NCBI RefSeq assembly: GCF_018070075.1
Contig: NZ_JAGPXE010000020.1
Location: forward strand, 1-64,000
DNA: 64,000 nt
Direction: 5' to 3'
Origin: Saccharopolyspora endophytica
GTDB lineage: Bacteria > Actinomycetota > Actinomycetes > Mycobacteriales > Pseudonocardiaceae
Shown: positions 17,337-27,037 of the stretch, piece by piece
Numbering within the stretch: the stretch's first letter is position 1
How the letters are laid out: the number at the start of each line of letters is the position of its first letter
The notes under the pieces: generated by a model
What the model was told of the DNA's origin: nothing
Databases searched by the model: none
What the model saw: only the letters and a program-made list of their open reading frames with translations
Translations under genes and position numbers: made by a program

Positions 17337-17365
17337 TTAGCCGAGCCGGGGACGGCCGGGTCGGG

Positions 17366-19180
<1,815 letters not shown>

Positions 19181-19204
19181 TTACCGGTTCTCGGACTGCA
19201 TGGG

Positions 19205-19243
19205 AGACCGGCGCGTTCGTACCCCGCGACGAGGGGCCGGTCT
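19205..19243 (-). promoter_or_regulatory. leuA attenuator hairpin
   Basis: AGACCGGC (19205-19212) pairs with GCCGGTCT (19236-19243), with an inner CCCC/GGGG pairing around 19222-19236. On the minus strand it directly overlaps the stop codon of the leader peptide, the position expected if ribosome progress controls folding. No T-run follows, so it might act on leuA translation rather than as an intrinsic terminator. Confidence 0.55.
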
Positions 19244-19286
19244 AGGAGACCCCGTCGCGGCGGCGAAGCAGGAGAACGCGAGCCAC
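19242..19286 (-). CDS. leuA leader peptide (14 aa, three Leu codons)
   Basis: On the minus strand GTG at 19286 encodes VARVLLLRRRDGVS and stops at TAG. Three consecutive leucine codons, CTC CTG CTT, make it a leucine sensor of the classical attenuation type. A TAGCCT -10-like box (19293-19298) ends 6 bases before the GTG, suggesting a leaderless transcript; no Shine-Dalgarno is visible. The leuA ATG lies 82 bases downstream of its stop. Confidence 0.7.
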   Translation of the reverse strand: MARVLLLRRRDGVS

Positions 19287-19404
19287 GGAGCAAGGCTAAC
19301 CGCAACAAGGGCCCGCAACGCAAGCGGCCTTTCCAGATCGTGGGACCGGACGGCCGTTCGCGGGCGAACGAGCCTCCCGATTTCGCCGGTTCTCGTGCAA
19401 CACT

Positions 19405-19761
19405 GTGATCGTGACCGAGGAAGTTCGTACCGGGGCCCGCGAGAGCGGCGTGCGACGCGCTGACCTGCGACGCGGATGGAGCCGTTTCGTCGACGCGCTG
19501 ATCCTGGTGGTGCGCTGGGCGGGGTTGGTGTGCGCCTCGCTGCTGGCGATCCATGTGATCCTCACCATCGGCAGCGCGAATCCGGACAACGGCATCACCC
19601 GGTTCGTGGCCTCCGTCGCCGATCCGCTGGCCCTCGGCTTCCAGGACCTGTTCACCCCGGCCGACCCGCAGCTGGCGGTCCTGCTCAACTACGGCATCGC
19701 AGCCTTGTTCTGGCTGGTCATCACCTCGATCGCCCGGCGGATCCTCGCCGCCCTGCGCTGA
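19405..19761 (+). CDS. Small integral membrane protein
   Basis: A 118-aa protein divergent from the leuA leader. A charged N-terminus (residues 1-30) precedes one membrane helix (VDALILVVRWAGLVCASLLAIHVILTI) and a second near the C-terminus (VLLNYGIAALFWLVITSIARRIL). GTG 19405 and GTG 19411 are both possible starts. The overall pattern resembles small actinobacterial membrane proteins of unknown role. Confidence 0.7.
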   Translation: MIVTEEVRTGARESGVRRADLRRGWSRFVDALILVVRWAGLVCASLLAIHVILTIGSANPDNGITRFVASVADPLALGFQDLFTPADPQLAVLLNYGIAALFWLVITSIARRILAALR

Positions 19762-19846
19762 ATCGGCGTTGGCGGTGTGACGCACACCGTCGTGTGATCC
19801 CGTCTTCGCGGAGACCGCCGCGGCAGCCCTGCTTGGCAGGATCGGG

Positions 19847-21706
19847 GTGACCCCCGGTCGCTCGGCGTGGAGCGCAGGCCCCGGCGACCCGAAGGGATTG
19901 CGGTTGACCAGCGGCGCGCTCCCGAGACTCGAAGCACCTCCCTGGCTGCGGCGGATGCTGCGCCCGATCGCCATCCCGACCGACTGGACCCGCGTCGTCG
20001 CGGCCGCCGTCGGCGTCGGGGTCCCGCAGGTCGTCGGCCTGCTCACCGGAAGCACCGACGAAGCCGTGCTGGCCTCGGTCGGCGCGCTGTGCGCGAGCTT
20101 CTCCGACGTCACCGGCTCCTACCGGTTCCGGCTGCGGCGCCTGGCGATCGCCGTGGTGCTCGGCGCGATCGGCTTCGCCGCCGGCGCCGCCGCCCCCGAC
20201 CCGCTGTGGGCGGTGGTGGCCGTGCTGGCGGTGTCCGTCCCGTCGGTGCTGGCCAGCAGGCTGGGGGAGCTGTGGTCCTCCGGCGGCGCGCACATGCTGA
20301 CCTTCTGCGTGGTGGCGACCGGCCAGCGCTCCCCGGTGCTCGCGCTGCACGAGCAGGTCGCCTGGTTCCTGGCCGGTGAACTGCTGGTCCTGGCGCTGGC
20401 GGCGGCGACCTGGCCGGTGCGCGGAACGGCCCCGGCCAGGGACGCGGTCGCGGAGATCTTCACCGCGATCCTGCGGATGTTCGGGCCCGGCGAGACGATC
20501 ACCGCCCGGCAGCGGCTGACCAAGGCGCTCGACACCGCGCACGACGTGCTCATCGGTGGCGCTTCGATGTCGCGCAGCCGGGTCCGCGACCGGCTGCACC
20601 TGATCTACCTGCGCGCGACCCCGGTGGTGGAGGCGGCGGTGTCGGTCGCGCACGCCGGGATCACCCCGCCGCTGCGCACCCGTGAGGCGCTGGCAGGACT
20701 GGCCCGCTGCGTCCGCACCGGCGAGATCCCGCCCCGATTCCAGCCGGGCCCGACCGAATCCGCGCTGGTCGGGGCGCTGGACGAGGGGATCGCCGAGCTC
20801 GTCGACGCGTTCCGCGACGCCAAGCGCTCCCCGGCCCCGGGCAGGCAGCGGGAGCGGCTGAGCATCGGTGCCACGACCTGGCGGCAGGTGCTGCGGATGC
20901 TGCTGTGCCTGGCGTTGGCCGAGGGGTTCGCCGTGCTCGCGGGCTTCGAGCAGGGCTACTGGATCGCTCTGACGGTCGCGCTGGTGCTGCGCCCCAACTC
21001 GGGATCGGTGTTCGCCCGGACCGTGCTGCGCGCGCTGGGCACGATCCTGGGTGTGCTGGTGGCGTGGGCGCTGCTGGCGCTGCTGCCGGCCGGGTGGTGG
21101 CTGGTGCCGTTCATCGTCGCCTTGGCCGGGAAGCTTCCGGTAGCGCTGAGCAGGCACTACGGGTTGTTCAGCGCGGTGGTGACGGCGCTGGTGCTGCTGC
21201 AGATGAGCCAGCAAGCGCAGTTCTACCCCGCGGCCCGGCTGGTGGACACCTTCGTCGGCTGCGCGATCGTGCTGGTGGTCGGGTTCCTGCTGCGCGGCGT
21301 GCGGGGCGGGCCGTCGCTGCGGGACGGTGTCGCCGACGCCGTCGAGTCGGTGGCCGACTACCTCTCCCGGTCGTTGTCCGGCGCCGAGCACGGGCGTCCG
21401 GCGTTGCGCCGCCGCACCTACCGGCAGCTCGCCGACCTGCGCTCCCGGCTGCAGCAGCTGCTGATGAGCCCGGACCGCCACAACGAGGCCGAGGCGTGGT
21501 GGCCGACGATCGCCGTGCTGGAGCGGGTCGTCGACGCGGCCACCGAGCAGGCCGTCAGGGCCGGCGACACCGACCTGCAGCAGGCGCAGCGCCTGGTCTC
21601 CACGATGCGCATGGTCAACCGCCGCCTGCGCGCTGATCCCGAGGTCCGCCCGGACTCCCTGCACGCCGAGATCGACGCGATCTACCACCACATGGCGGCG
21701 AGGTGA
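19847..21706 (+). CDS. FUSC family protein (aromatic-acid-exporter-like)
   Basis: Inner-membrane protein of 619 aa with two membrane blocks: VVAAAVGVGVPQVVGLL ... through about residue 190, and a second FUSC block around residues 350-490 (FAVLAGFEQGYWIALTVALVLRPNSGSVFARTVLRALGTILGVL, the conserved FUSC core). A cytoplasmic helical domain lies at the C-terminus. Members are thought to export aromatic acids. GTG 19847 is the longest plausible start; TTG 19904, nearer the membrane region, is also possible. Convergent with the kynureninase-like gene. Confidence 0.85.
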   Translation: MTPGRSAWSAGPGDPKGLRLTSGALPRLEAPPWLRRMLRPIAIPTDWTRVVAAAVGVGVPQVVGLLTGSTDEAVLASVGALCASFSDVTGSYRFRLRRLAIAVVLGAIGFAAGAAAPDPLWAVVAVLAVSVPSVLASRLGELWSSGGAHMLTFCVVATGQRSPVLALHEQVAWFLAGELLVLALAAATWPVRGTAPARDAVAEIFTAILRMFGPGETITARQRLTKALDTAHDVLIGGASMSRSRVRDRLHLIYLRATPVVEAAVSVAHAGITPPLRTREALAGLARCVRTGEIPPRFQPGPTESALVGALDEGIAELVDAFRDAKRSPAPGRQRERLSIGATTWRQVLRMLLCLALAEGFAVLAGFEQGYWIALTVALVLRPNSGSVFARTVLRALGTILGVLVAWALLALLPAGWWLVPFIVALAGKLPVALSRHYGLFSAVVTALVLLQMSQQAQFYPAARLVDTFVGCAIVLVVGFLLRGVRGGPSLRDGVADAVESVADYLSRSLSGAEHGRPALRRRTYRQLADLRSRLQQLLMSPDRHNEAEAWWPTIAVLERVVDAATEQAVRAGDTDLQQAQRLVSTMRMVNRRLRADPEVRPDSLHAEIDAIYHHMAAR

Positions 21707-21712
21707 TCGGAG

Positions 21713-22867
21713 TCAGGCGATCTCGTGGAGGGTGGCGTGCAGCCGTTCCGCGGCCTGCCAGACGTCGACGTGGGAGAGCCAAGCCGGGGCGAAGTTGAAG
21801 CGGATCAGGTCGGGCTCGGCGAACTCGACCAGCACGCTGCGGTCCGACAGCAGGTCGGCGATGCGCTGCGCCTGCTCGTGCCGCAGGCAGACCTGGGCGC
21901 CGCGCGGGGAACCGGCGGTGCGCACCTCGATCGCGGCCTCCGGGCAGAACTCGCCGATGCGCTCCAGGAACAGTTCCACCAGGCTCGACGTCTTCGCCGC
22001 GAGCGCTCCGACCGGGACACCGTCGAGGTTGGCCAGCACGTCCCGGAGTTCGGCCGCCGAGAGGGTCGCGGCCGGCCCGGCGAAGCCGTCGGCGAGCGGG
22101 TGCCGCAGGCCGCCGGTCGGGGAGGACGCCATGTGCCCTTCGGCGACGAAGCCGAAGGACGGCGCGGTCGTGCTCCCACCCAGGAACTTGTGCCCGCACC
22201 CGATCGCGAAGTCCGCGCGCCACCTGTGCAGGTCGACGTCCAGCGCTCCGGCCGAGTGGCTGAGGTCCCACAACGTCAGCGCTCCGCCACCGTGGATCCG
22301 GGCGGTGATCGGTTCAGCGTCGCGCACGGCGCCGGTGCGCAGGTCCACGTGCGACAGCGCGACCACCGCGATCGTCTCCAGCGGCAGCGAGGCGAGGTCC
22401 TCGACGCCGTCGATCAGCTGCAACCGACCGCCGATGTGGTCGGCGGCGGACTGGGCGAGGCAGCGGTCGATGCCGAAGCAGTCGCGTCCGACGGCGAGCA
22501 CCGGCCGTCCGGGGCGGAGCTCGGCGGCCGCGACCAGGGCCTTGAACAGGTTGATCGAGGTCGATTCGGCGACGGTGAGCTCGCCGGCGGCCGAGCCGAC
22601 CAGCGGGGCCAGGGCGTCCGCCGCGAGCCGCGCCTCGCGGCGCCACTCCGGTTCACCGGAGGTGCGGCCGCTGCGCGGTTCCCAGCGGTGCTGGACGAAC
22701 CGGCGCAGTCGCGCGGGCGAGGTGCGGGGCATCGGGCCACCGCTGTGGCCGTCGAGGCGGATGACTCCCGGGACGAGGTCGTAGCGCAGGCGCAGTCCAG
22801 CGAGCACGTCGGCGTCATCAAGCGCTTCCGCGGTCGTTCTGATACTCGTCCACACGAGTGAAGTCAT
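21713..22867 (-). CDS. Kynureninase-like PLP-dependent aminotransferase class V
   Basis: Cytosolic PLP enzyme, 384 aa. The lysine expected to bind PLP is in GCGHKFLGG (about residue 228). Upstream are the aspartate loop LTLWDLSHSAGALDVDL and AESTSINLFKALVAA, typical of kynureninase, as is the N-terminal VIRLDGHSGGPMPRTSPA. True kynureninases carry a longer C-terminal region, and no tryptophan-catabolic neighbours are present, so the substrate may differ. It lies alone and converges on the FUSC gene. Confidence 0.75.
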   Translation of the reverse strand: MTSLVWTSIRTTAEALDDADVLAGLRLRYDLVPGVIRLDGHSGGPMPRTSPARLRRFVQHRWEPRSGRTSGEPEWRREARLAADALAPLVGSAAGELTVAESTSINLFKALVAAAELRPGRPVLAVGRDCFGIDRCLAQSAADHIGGRLQLIDGVEDLASLPLETIAVVALSHVDLRTGAVRDAEPITARIHGGGALTLWDLSHSAGALDVDLHRWRADFAIGCGHKFLGGSTTAPSFGFVAEGHMASSPTGGLRHPLADGFAGPAATLSAAELRDVLANLDGVPVGALAAKTSSLVELFLERIGEFCPEAAIEVRTAGSPRGAQVCLRHEQAQRIADLLSDRSVLVEFAEPDLIRFNFAPAWLSHVDVWQAAERLHATLHEIA

Positions 22868-23031
22868 ACCGCATCAGAGAACCACATGTAACCGAAGCGG
22901 TGATCAATTGCCGAAAATTGGAAGTGGGCGTAATGCGACCGGACCATCGTTGTGGTCCGTTCAGCTCCGGTCGGATGCCGTGGGGGGTATTCCCGGTGAA
23001 CTCCCGCCGATTCCGGGATTTCGCCACCGGT

Positions 23032-23655
23032 TCAGCGCGCTTGTTCCGCGCACTCCCGGCACGTCTTCGCCGAGTTCGCCAGCGCCGAGTGCGCGGCTGC
23101 GGTGCCCGCGGCGATGATCAGCAGCAGCGGCCAGTTGTCCGCCAGCGGCAGTGCGGTGGCCAGGGCGATCGTGGTCAGCGGCATCGCGATGCTGGCGGCG
23201 GTGCCGGTCCAGGCCATGATCAGCGGTAGCCGGTCCGGCACCGAGAGCCGCCGGGTGATCAGCAGCGCGGCGAAGCCGACGACCGCGGCGGTGCCGGCGA
23301 TGGTGGCCAGCAGCTGCGCGGTCTGCGACGGCGGGATGCCCTGATCGCGGCCGACCGTCCACGCCAGGTGCCAGCAGCCGAGCAGCGCCGGCACGGTCGC
23401 CAGCAGCGCGAACGCGGTGTGCCGGGTCTGGGCGAGGGTGAGCTCCCGCTGGCAGCTGGGCGCGACCTCGGCGGGCGTGCCGAACTCGCGCACCGCGTCC
23501 CGCACGGCTTCCTCGGGAGGCAGTCCGGCTTCGACGCGCGCCGCCGCGGTGTCGGCCAGGCCGTCGCGGATCTCCTGCACCATGCGCGCCTTGACGCGCG
23601 CGGGCCCGCGCAGTTCGGCGGCGAGCTCCTCGACGTAGCTCTCGATCGCGTTCAC
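23032..23655 (-). CDS. HAAS-domain membrane protein, PadR partner
   Basis: The 207-aa product starts at a GTG overlapping the PadR stop (GTGA). The N-terminal 80 residues (VNAIESYVEELAAELRGPARVKARMVQEIRDGL ... VREFGTPAEVA) match the HAAS domain seen downstream of PadR regulators. Four membrane helices follow, and the C-terminus has CREC. Such pairs are thought to couple membrane signalling to PadR control. The frame stays open far upstream, but that part is antisense shadow. Confidence 0.8.
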   Translation of the reverse strand: MNAIESYVEELAAELRGPARVKARMVQEIRDGLADTAAARVEAGLPPEEAVRDAVREFGTPAEVAPSCQRELTLAQTRHTAFALLATVPALLGCWHLAWTVGRDQGIPPSQTAQLLATIAGTAAVVGFAALLITRRLSVPDRLPLIMAWTGTAASIAMPLTTIALATALPLADNWPLLLIIAAGTAAAHSALANSAKTCRECAEQAR

Positions 23656-23993
23656 GCGTTGCTCCCGGGGTTGAGCACGGCGCCGATCGTGGCGGTGAAC
23701 CGCCGCCAGTCGGCCCGCTCCCCGGCCAGGCTGCGCCTGCCGTCGTCGGTGAGCCGGTAGCAACGCCGACGCCGTTCCCCGATCGATTCCCAGCTGCTGG
23801 TCAGCAGGCCGAGTCGTTCGAGGCGCTTGAGGGCGGGGTAGATGGTCCCGGTGCGCAGTTCGAGCGCACCGCCGCTGCGGTTCATGACCGCGGTGATGAT
23901 CGCGTAGCCGTGCAGCGGTCCTGGTTCGAGCACGGCGAGCAGCAATCCGTCCAGGTGCCCTCGAACCGCGTCCGCCTTCATGCGTCTCATCAT
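23652..23993 (-). CDS. PadR family transcriptional regulator
   Basis: Winged-helix repressor of 113 aa. The PadR core is DGLLLAVLEPGPLHGYAIITAVMNRSGG with LRTGTIYPALKRLERLGLLTSSWE and the wing RRRRCYRLTDDGRRSL. A second ATG at 23981 (MKADAVRGH) is also plausible. It is the first gene of a two-gene operon with the HAAS protein and is divergent from two small membrane genes, with a dyad centred on TATATAT between them. Confidence 0.9.
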   Translation of the reverse strand: MMRRMKADAVRGHLDGLLLAVLEPGPLHGYAIITAVMNRSGGALELRTGTIYPALKRLERLGLLTSSWESIGERRRRCYRLTDDGRRSLAGERADWRRFTATIGAVLNPGSNA

Positions 23994-24004
23994 ATCGGGT
24001 GAAG

Positions 24005-24032
24005 GTAGGCAGGGTATATATTGTCTGGCTAC
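24005..24032. promoter_or_regulatory. Candidate PadR operator
   Basis: GTAGGCAG (24005-24012) and CTGGCTAC (24025-24032) form a dyad (7 of 8 positions) with an AT-rich centre GGTATATATTGT. The site lies between the divergent PadR and membrane protein genes and overlaps a likely -10 region. PadR proteins commonly bind such AT-centred dyads. Confidence 0.55.
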
Positions 24033-24066
24033 TTATTGGTGCGCGATGACCCCCGGAGGTCCTGCG

Positions 24067-24492
24067 ATGACCGCGCTGCTGCTGTCCGTGCACGTCCTGG
24101 CGGCGATCGTGCTGATCGGCCCGATCGCCGTCGCCGCCTCGCTGTTCCCCCGTCACGCCCGCGCCGAACCGGACTCCGGAGTTGCCCGGCTGCTGCACCG
24201 GATCTGCCGCGGCTACGCGATGGCCGGCATCGCGGTCCCGGTGTTCGGCCTGGCCACCGGCCTGCAGATGGGCGTCCTGGGAGACCCGTGGCTGCTGATC
24301 TCGATCGTCCTGACGGTGATCGCGGCGGCCCTGCTGGCGCTGGTGATCCTGCCCGCGCAGGCCGCGATGCTCACCGAACCGGTCGCCTCTCTCGCCAAGC
24401 GCCTGACCGCGACCACCGGCGTCTTCAACCTGCTGTGGGCGGCCGTGGTCGTGCTCATGATCATCCGCCCCGGCTCGTCGACGGGAGCCTGA
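24067..24492 (+). CDS. Integral membrane protein, probable PadR target
   Basis: ATG 24067 follows GGAGG by 7 bases and gives a 141-aa protein with four membrane helices (ALLLSVHVLAAIVLIGPIAVAASLF, then GYAMAGIAVPVFGLATGL, WLLISIVLTVIAAALLALVIL and GVFNLLWAAVVVLMII). A histidine in helix 1 (SVHVLAA) resembles small cytochrome-like or DUF2269-type proteins. Divergent from padR and followed 3 bp later by another small membrane gene. Substrate and role unknown. Confidence 0.75.
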   Translation: MTALLLSVHVLAAIVLIGPIAVAASLFPRHARAEPDSGVARLLHRICRGYAMAGIAVPVFGLATGLQMGVLGDPWLLISIVLTVIAAALLALVILPAQAAMLTEPVASLAKRLTATTGVFNLLWAAVVVLMIIRPGSSTGA

Positions 24493-24495
24493 GAC

Positions 24496-24732
24496 GTGCG
24501 CGCGCTCAAGATCGCCGCGGCCGCCGAGGTCCTGACCCTGGCTCTCCTCCTGCTCAACCTCGCCACGATCCACGCGCCGGGCGTCAGCTCGCTGGTCGGC
24601 CCGCTGCACGGCACGGCCTACCTGATCACCATCGCGATGGCCCTCACGACCATCCCGACCCGAGCCCGCTGGCTCTCCGTCATCCCAGGAGTCGGAGGCC
24701 TCCTAGCCCTCTCGCGCCACCCGGCCGGGTGA
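24496..24732 (+). CDS. Small membrane protein, DUF3817-like
   Basis: A 78-aa protein from GTG 24496 with two to three membrane helices (AEVLTLALLLLNLATI and HGTAYLITIAMALTTIP). The motif GPLHGTAYLITIAMAL resembles DUF3817 proteins (LHG.AY). Immediately downstream of the previous membrane gene in the same operon. Followed by a twin-palindrome repeat. Confidence 0.7.
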   Translation: MRALKIAAAAEVLTLALLLLNLATIHAPGVSSLVGPLHGTAYLITIAMALTTIPTRARWLSVIPGVGGLLALSRHPAG

Positions 24733-24737
24733 GGAAT

Positions 24738-24797
24738 TCGAATTTCGCGCGAAATTCGAGTCGAAAGTTCTGGACTCGAATTTCGCGCGAAATTCGA
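24738..24797. repeat. Twin palindrome element, copy A
   Basis: Two identical perfect 22-bp palindromes (24738-24759 and 24776-24797), each with half-site TCGAATTTCGC, are separated by 16 bases. The same arrangement with identical palindromes and spacing recurs at 45361-45420. It sits between convergent genes. Confidence 0.92.
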
Positions 24798-24819
24798 AAA
24801 GGTGTCTCGAAACCGCAGG

Positions 24820-25419
24820 TCAGAAGAGGGATGTGCCCCAGGAGTCGGTGAAGACGAGGTCGGTGAGCGGCTTGCGGACTCGGGGGCGGAGCTCCTTCTC
24901 CACGAGGCGCTCCGGCATGTCGTCGAGGTTGCCGAGGTCGCCGACCGCGATCGCCACCATGGGTTCGAAGTCGTCCGGGACCGAGAACTCCACGCGGGCC
25001 GCGTCGCGGTCGAACCCGGCCATCTGGTGCGCGTGCAAGCCCACCGCCACGGCCTGCAGGACCAGGTTCTGGGCGGCCAGCGCGAGCCCGTACTCGCCGT
25101 AGGGCATCGGTTCGCCGTCGGAGTTGATCGACTGCGCGACGCCGATCGCCAGCGCGGCCGCGTCACCGGCCCAGCTCTTGTTGCCGCGCGAGAGCGTGCC
25201 GTGGATGCGGTCGAAGGTCGACTCACCGCGGCGGGCGGCGATGAACCGCGCGGGCTGCGTGTTGCCCCATGACGGAGCCCACCGGGCGGCCTCGAACAGC
25301 GCCGTGAACTGCTCGTCGTCGATCGTCGCCGCGGGGTCCAGCGCACGTGGGCTCCAGCGCTTCGCCAGCAGCGGGTGCAGCGGAACCGAGGTGTCCGCGG
25401 TCTTGTCCAGTTCGGTCAC
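24820..25419 (-). CDS. Nitroreductase family protein
   Basis: FMN-dependent oxidoreductase of about 199 aa. GTG 25419 follows GGGAGG with good spacing; the longer frame to 25467 is less likely. It has the FMN-binding RWSPRALDP and ARWAPSWGNTQPARFI segments and a C-terminal TDSWGTSLF. GEYGLALAAQNLVLQAVAVGLHAHQMAGFD is the conserved dimer core. Physiological substrate unknown. It converges on the small membrane gene across the twin palindrome. Confidence 0.9.
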   Translation of the reverse strand: MTELDKTADTSVPLHPLLAKRWSPRALDPAATIDDEQFTALFEAARWAPSWGNTQPARFIAARRGESTFDRIHGTLSRGNKSWAGDAAALAIGVAQSINSDGEPMPYGEYGLALAAQNLVLQAVAVGLHAHQMAGFDRDAARVEFSVPDDFEPMVAIAVGDLGNLDDMPERLVEKELRPRVRKPLTDLVFTDSWGTSLF

Positions 25420-25519
25420 CGAAAACCTCCCGACAGCGGAGTTCGCACTTGGAGCCGCGTTGACCACCCTCGCAGCTCAGCCGCCGAGGTTCCACCACCC
25501 GCACGCCGGGCGGGACGGG

Positions 25520-26674
25520 TCAGATGGCGTACTGCCACGCCGTCAGCGAGTAAGCACCGAGCCAGGAGCCGAAGAACACCAGCAGCACCGCTGTGGTGAC
25601 GGCCGTGGCCGGAGTGCGCTTGCTCAGACCGATGGCGACCGGGATGAGCAGCGGGAACGCGGGCAACATCAACCGCACCTTGGAGTACATCAGGCCGTCC
25701 GAGCCCAGGTCCAGCACCAGCACGGCGGCGGCGAACAGGACCAGCGGCCACGGCAGCCGGTGCCAGACGCACAGCGCCAGCAGCACGATCGCCGCCAGCA
25801 CCACCCAGACCGTGAAGGTCTCGAAGACCGACTTGTCCTCGGTCAGCGCCTCGACCACGAACTGCGCGGTCTTCGCGCCACCGTCGAACGCCGACGACCA
25901 GCCGCGGGCCTGCAGCTCGAAGTAACCGTTGATCTTGCCGGTCTGCAGCCCCACCCAGCCGATGTAGGCGATCATCCCCAGCGGTGCGAGCAGCACGGCC
26001 AGCCACGGCCGCCAGGAGTCCCGGCGCTGGACGATCGCGATCACCGCGGCCAGCCCGATCACCCCGACCAGGGCGGCGGCGGTCGGCCTGATCAGCCCGG
26101 CGGCCGCGCAGCACAGCCCGGCCAGCGGCCAGTTGCGCTCGACGACGCCGATCAGCGCCCAGATCGACAGCGCGCAGAACAGCGCCTCCGAGTAGGCCAT
26201 CGACAGCACCACCGACATGGGTGCCGCGGCGAACAGCACCACCAGCAGCAGCCCGACCCGGCGGGTGCCGCCGAGCCGCTCACCCAGCCGCGCCAGTCCG
26301 TAGGCGGCGACGACGCCGCAGATGAGGCTCGCGGTGATCGCCGCGCCGATCGTGCTCACGCCCGGGATCAGCGCGATCGCCATGATCAGCAGCGGGTAAC
26401 CGGGGAAGAACGCCAGCGGGGTCTCCGGGTACCGGTGCCCGAAGCCGTCCACCATGCTCGGGTTCACGCCGCCGTAGCCGTGGGCGGCGATCTCGGTGTA
26501 CCACTGCCCGTCCCAGGCGTTGAGGTTGTCCAGCAGAGATTCGTCGTTGACTGCGGAGAGCCAAGCTAGTACGAGCAGTCCCACCAGCCGAATTGCGAGG
26601 TAGACCACAGCCGGGGTCAGCGCGATGATCATCCGACGCTGTTGCGGTGTACCCGGTCGCGTGCCGCCGCTCAC
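25520..26674 (-). CDS. Membrane mannosyltransferase-like protein (GT-C, PIG-V-like)
   Basis: Multi-pass glycosyltransferase-like protein. GTG 26674 gives 384 aa; ATG 26632 and TTG 26761 are alternatives and none has a strong Shine-Dalgarno. The GT-C catalytic loop follows the first helix as NLNAWDGQWYTEIAAHGY, with the acidic WDGQWY typical of PIG-V/mannosyltransferase families. RYPETPLAFFPGYPLLI and RPTAAALVGVIGL are also typical. About ten helices are predicted. It likely uses a polyprenyl-phosphate mannose donor on the outer face. Divergent from ask. Confidence 0.75.
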   Translation of the reverse strand: MSGGTRPGTPQQRRMIIALTPAVVYLAIRLVGLLVLAWLSAVNDESLLDNLNAWDGQWYTEIAAHGYGGVNPSMVDGFGHRYPETPLAFFPGYPLLIMAIALIPGVSTIGAAITASLICGVVAAYGLARLGERLGGTRRVGLLLVVLFAAAPMSVVLSMAYSEALFCALSIWALIGVVERNWPLAGLCCAAAGLIRPTAAALVGVIGLAAVIAIVQRRDSWRPWLAVLLAPLGMIAYIGWVGLQTGKINGYFELQARGWSSAFDGGAKTAQFVVEALTEDKSVFETFTVWVVLAAIVLLALCVWHRLPWPLVLFAAAVLVLDLGSDGLMYSKVRLMLPAFPLLIPVAIGLSKRTPATAVTTAVLLVFFGSWLGAYSLTAWQYAI

Positions 26675-27037
26675 TCGCGACGTCTGCTGTTTCCGCTGCG
26701 TAGCCGCAGTGTTTCCGGTATCCCCCAGGGGTGGTTCCAGCGCGCCCTGCGTGGTGGACAACCCTACGCTCCGCTCTTGTCGACAATCGCGTCCAACAGG
26801 GTAGACGTGACGTTCGTGATTGGGGTTCACCCCCAGTGGTCGGTAGGCTAGTCCGGCAGCGGAGCGACCTGGTAGAAGGCCGTTTCGGTCGTGATCGACC
26901 GACGCTGTCTCCCGCCGGTCGCGGGGCGGAGGGCGCATCCCACCAGCGGATGTCCCACTGCTCTTCGTCCACCCGGTGTCAGCACGGGGACAACCCGTGC
27001 CCGGGACGGCCGCAGCGGTCGAGGAGGTTTGTTTCAC

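Noticed and set aside
19205-19298. T-box riboswitch for leuA
   Set aside because: No T-box sequence or specifier stem-loop is seen; a leucine-codon peptide explains the region better.
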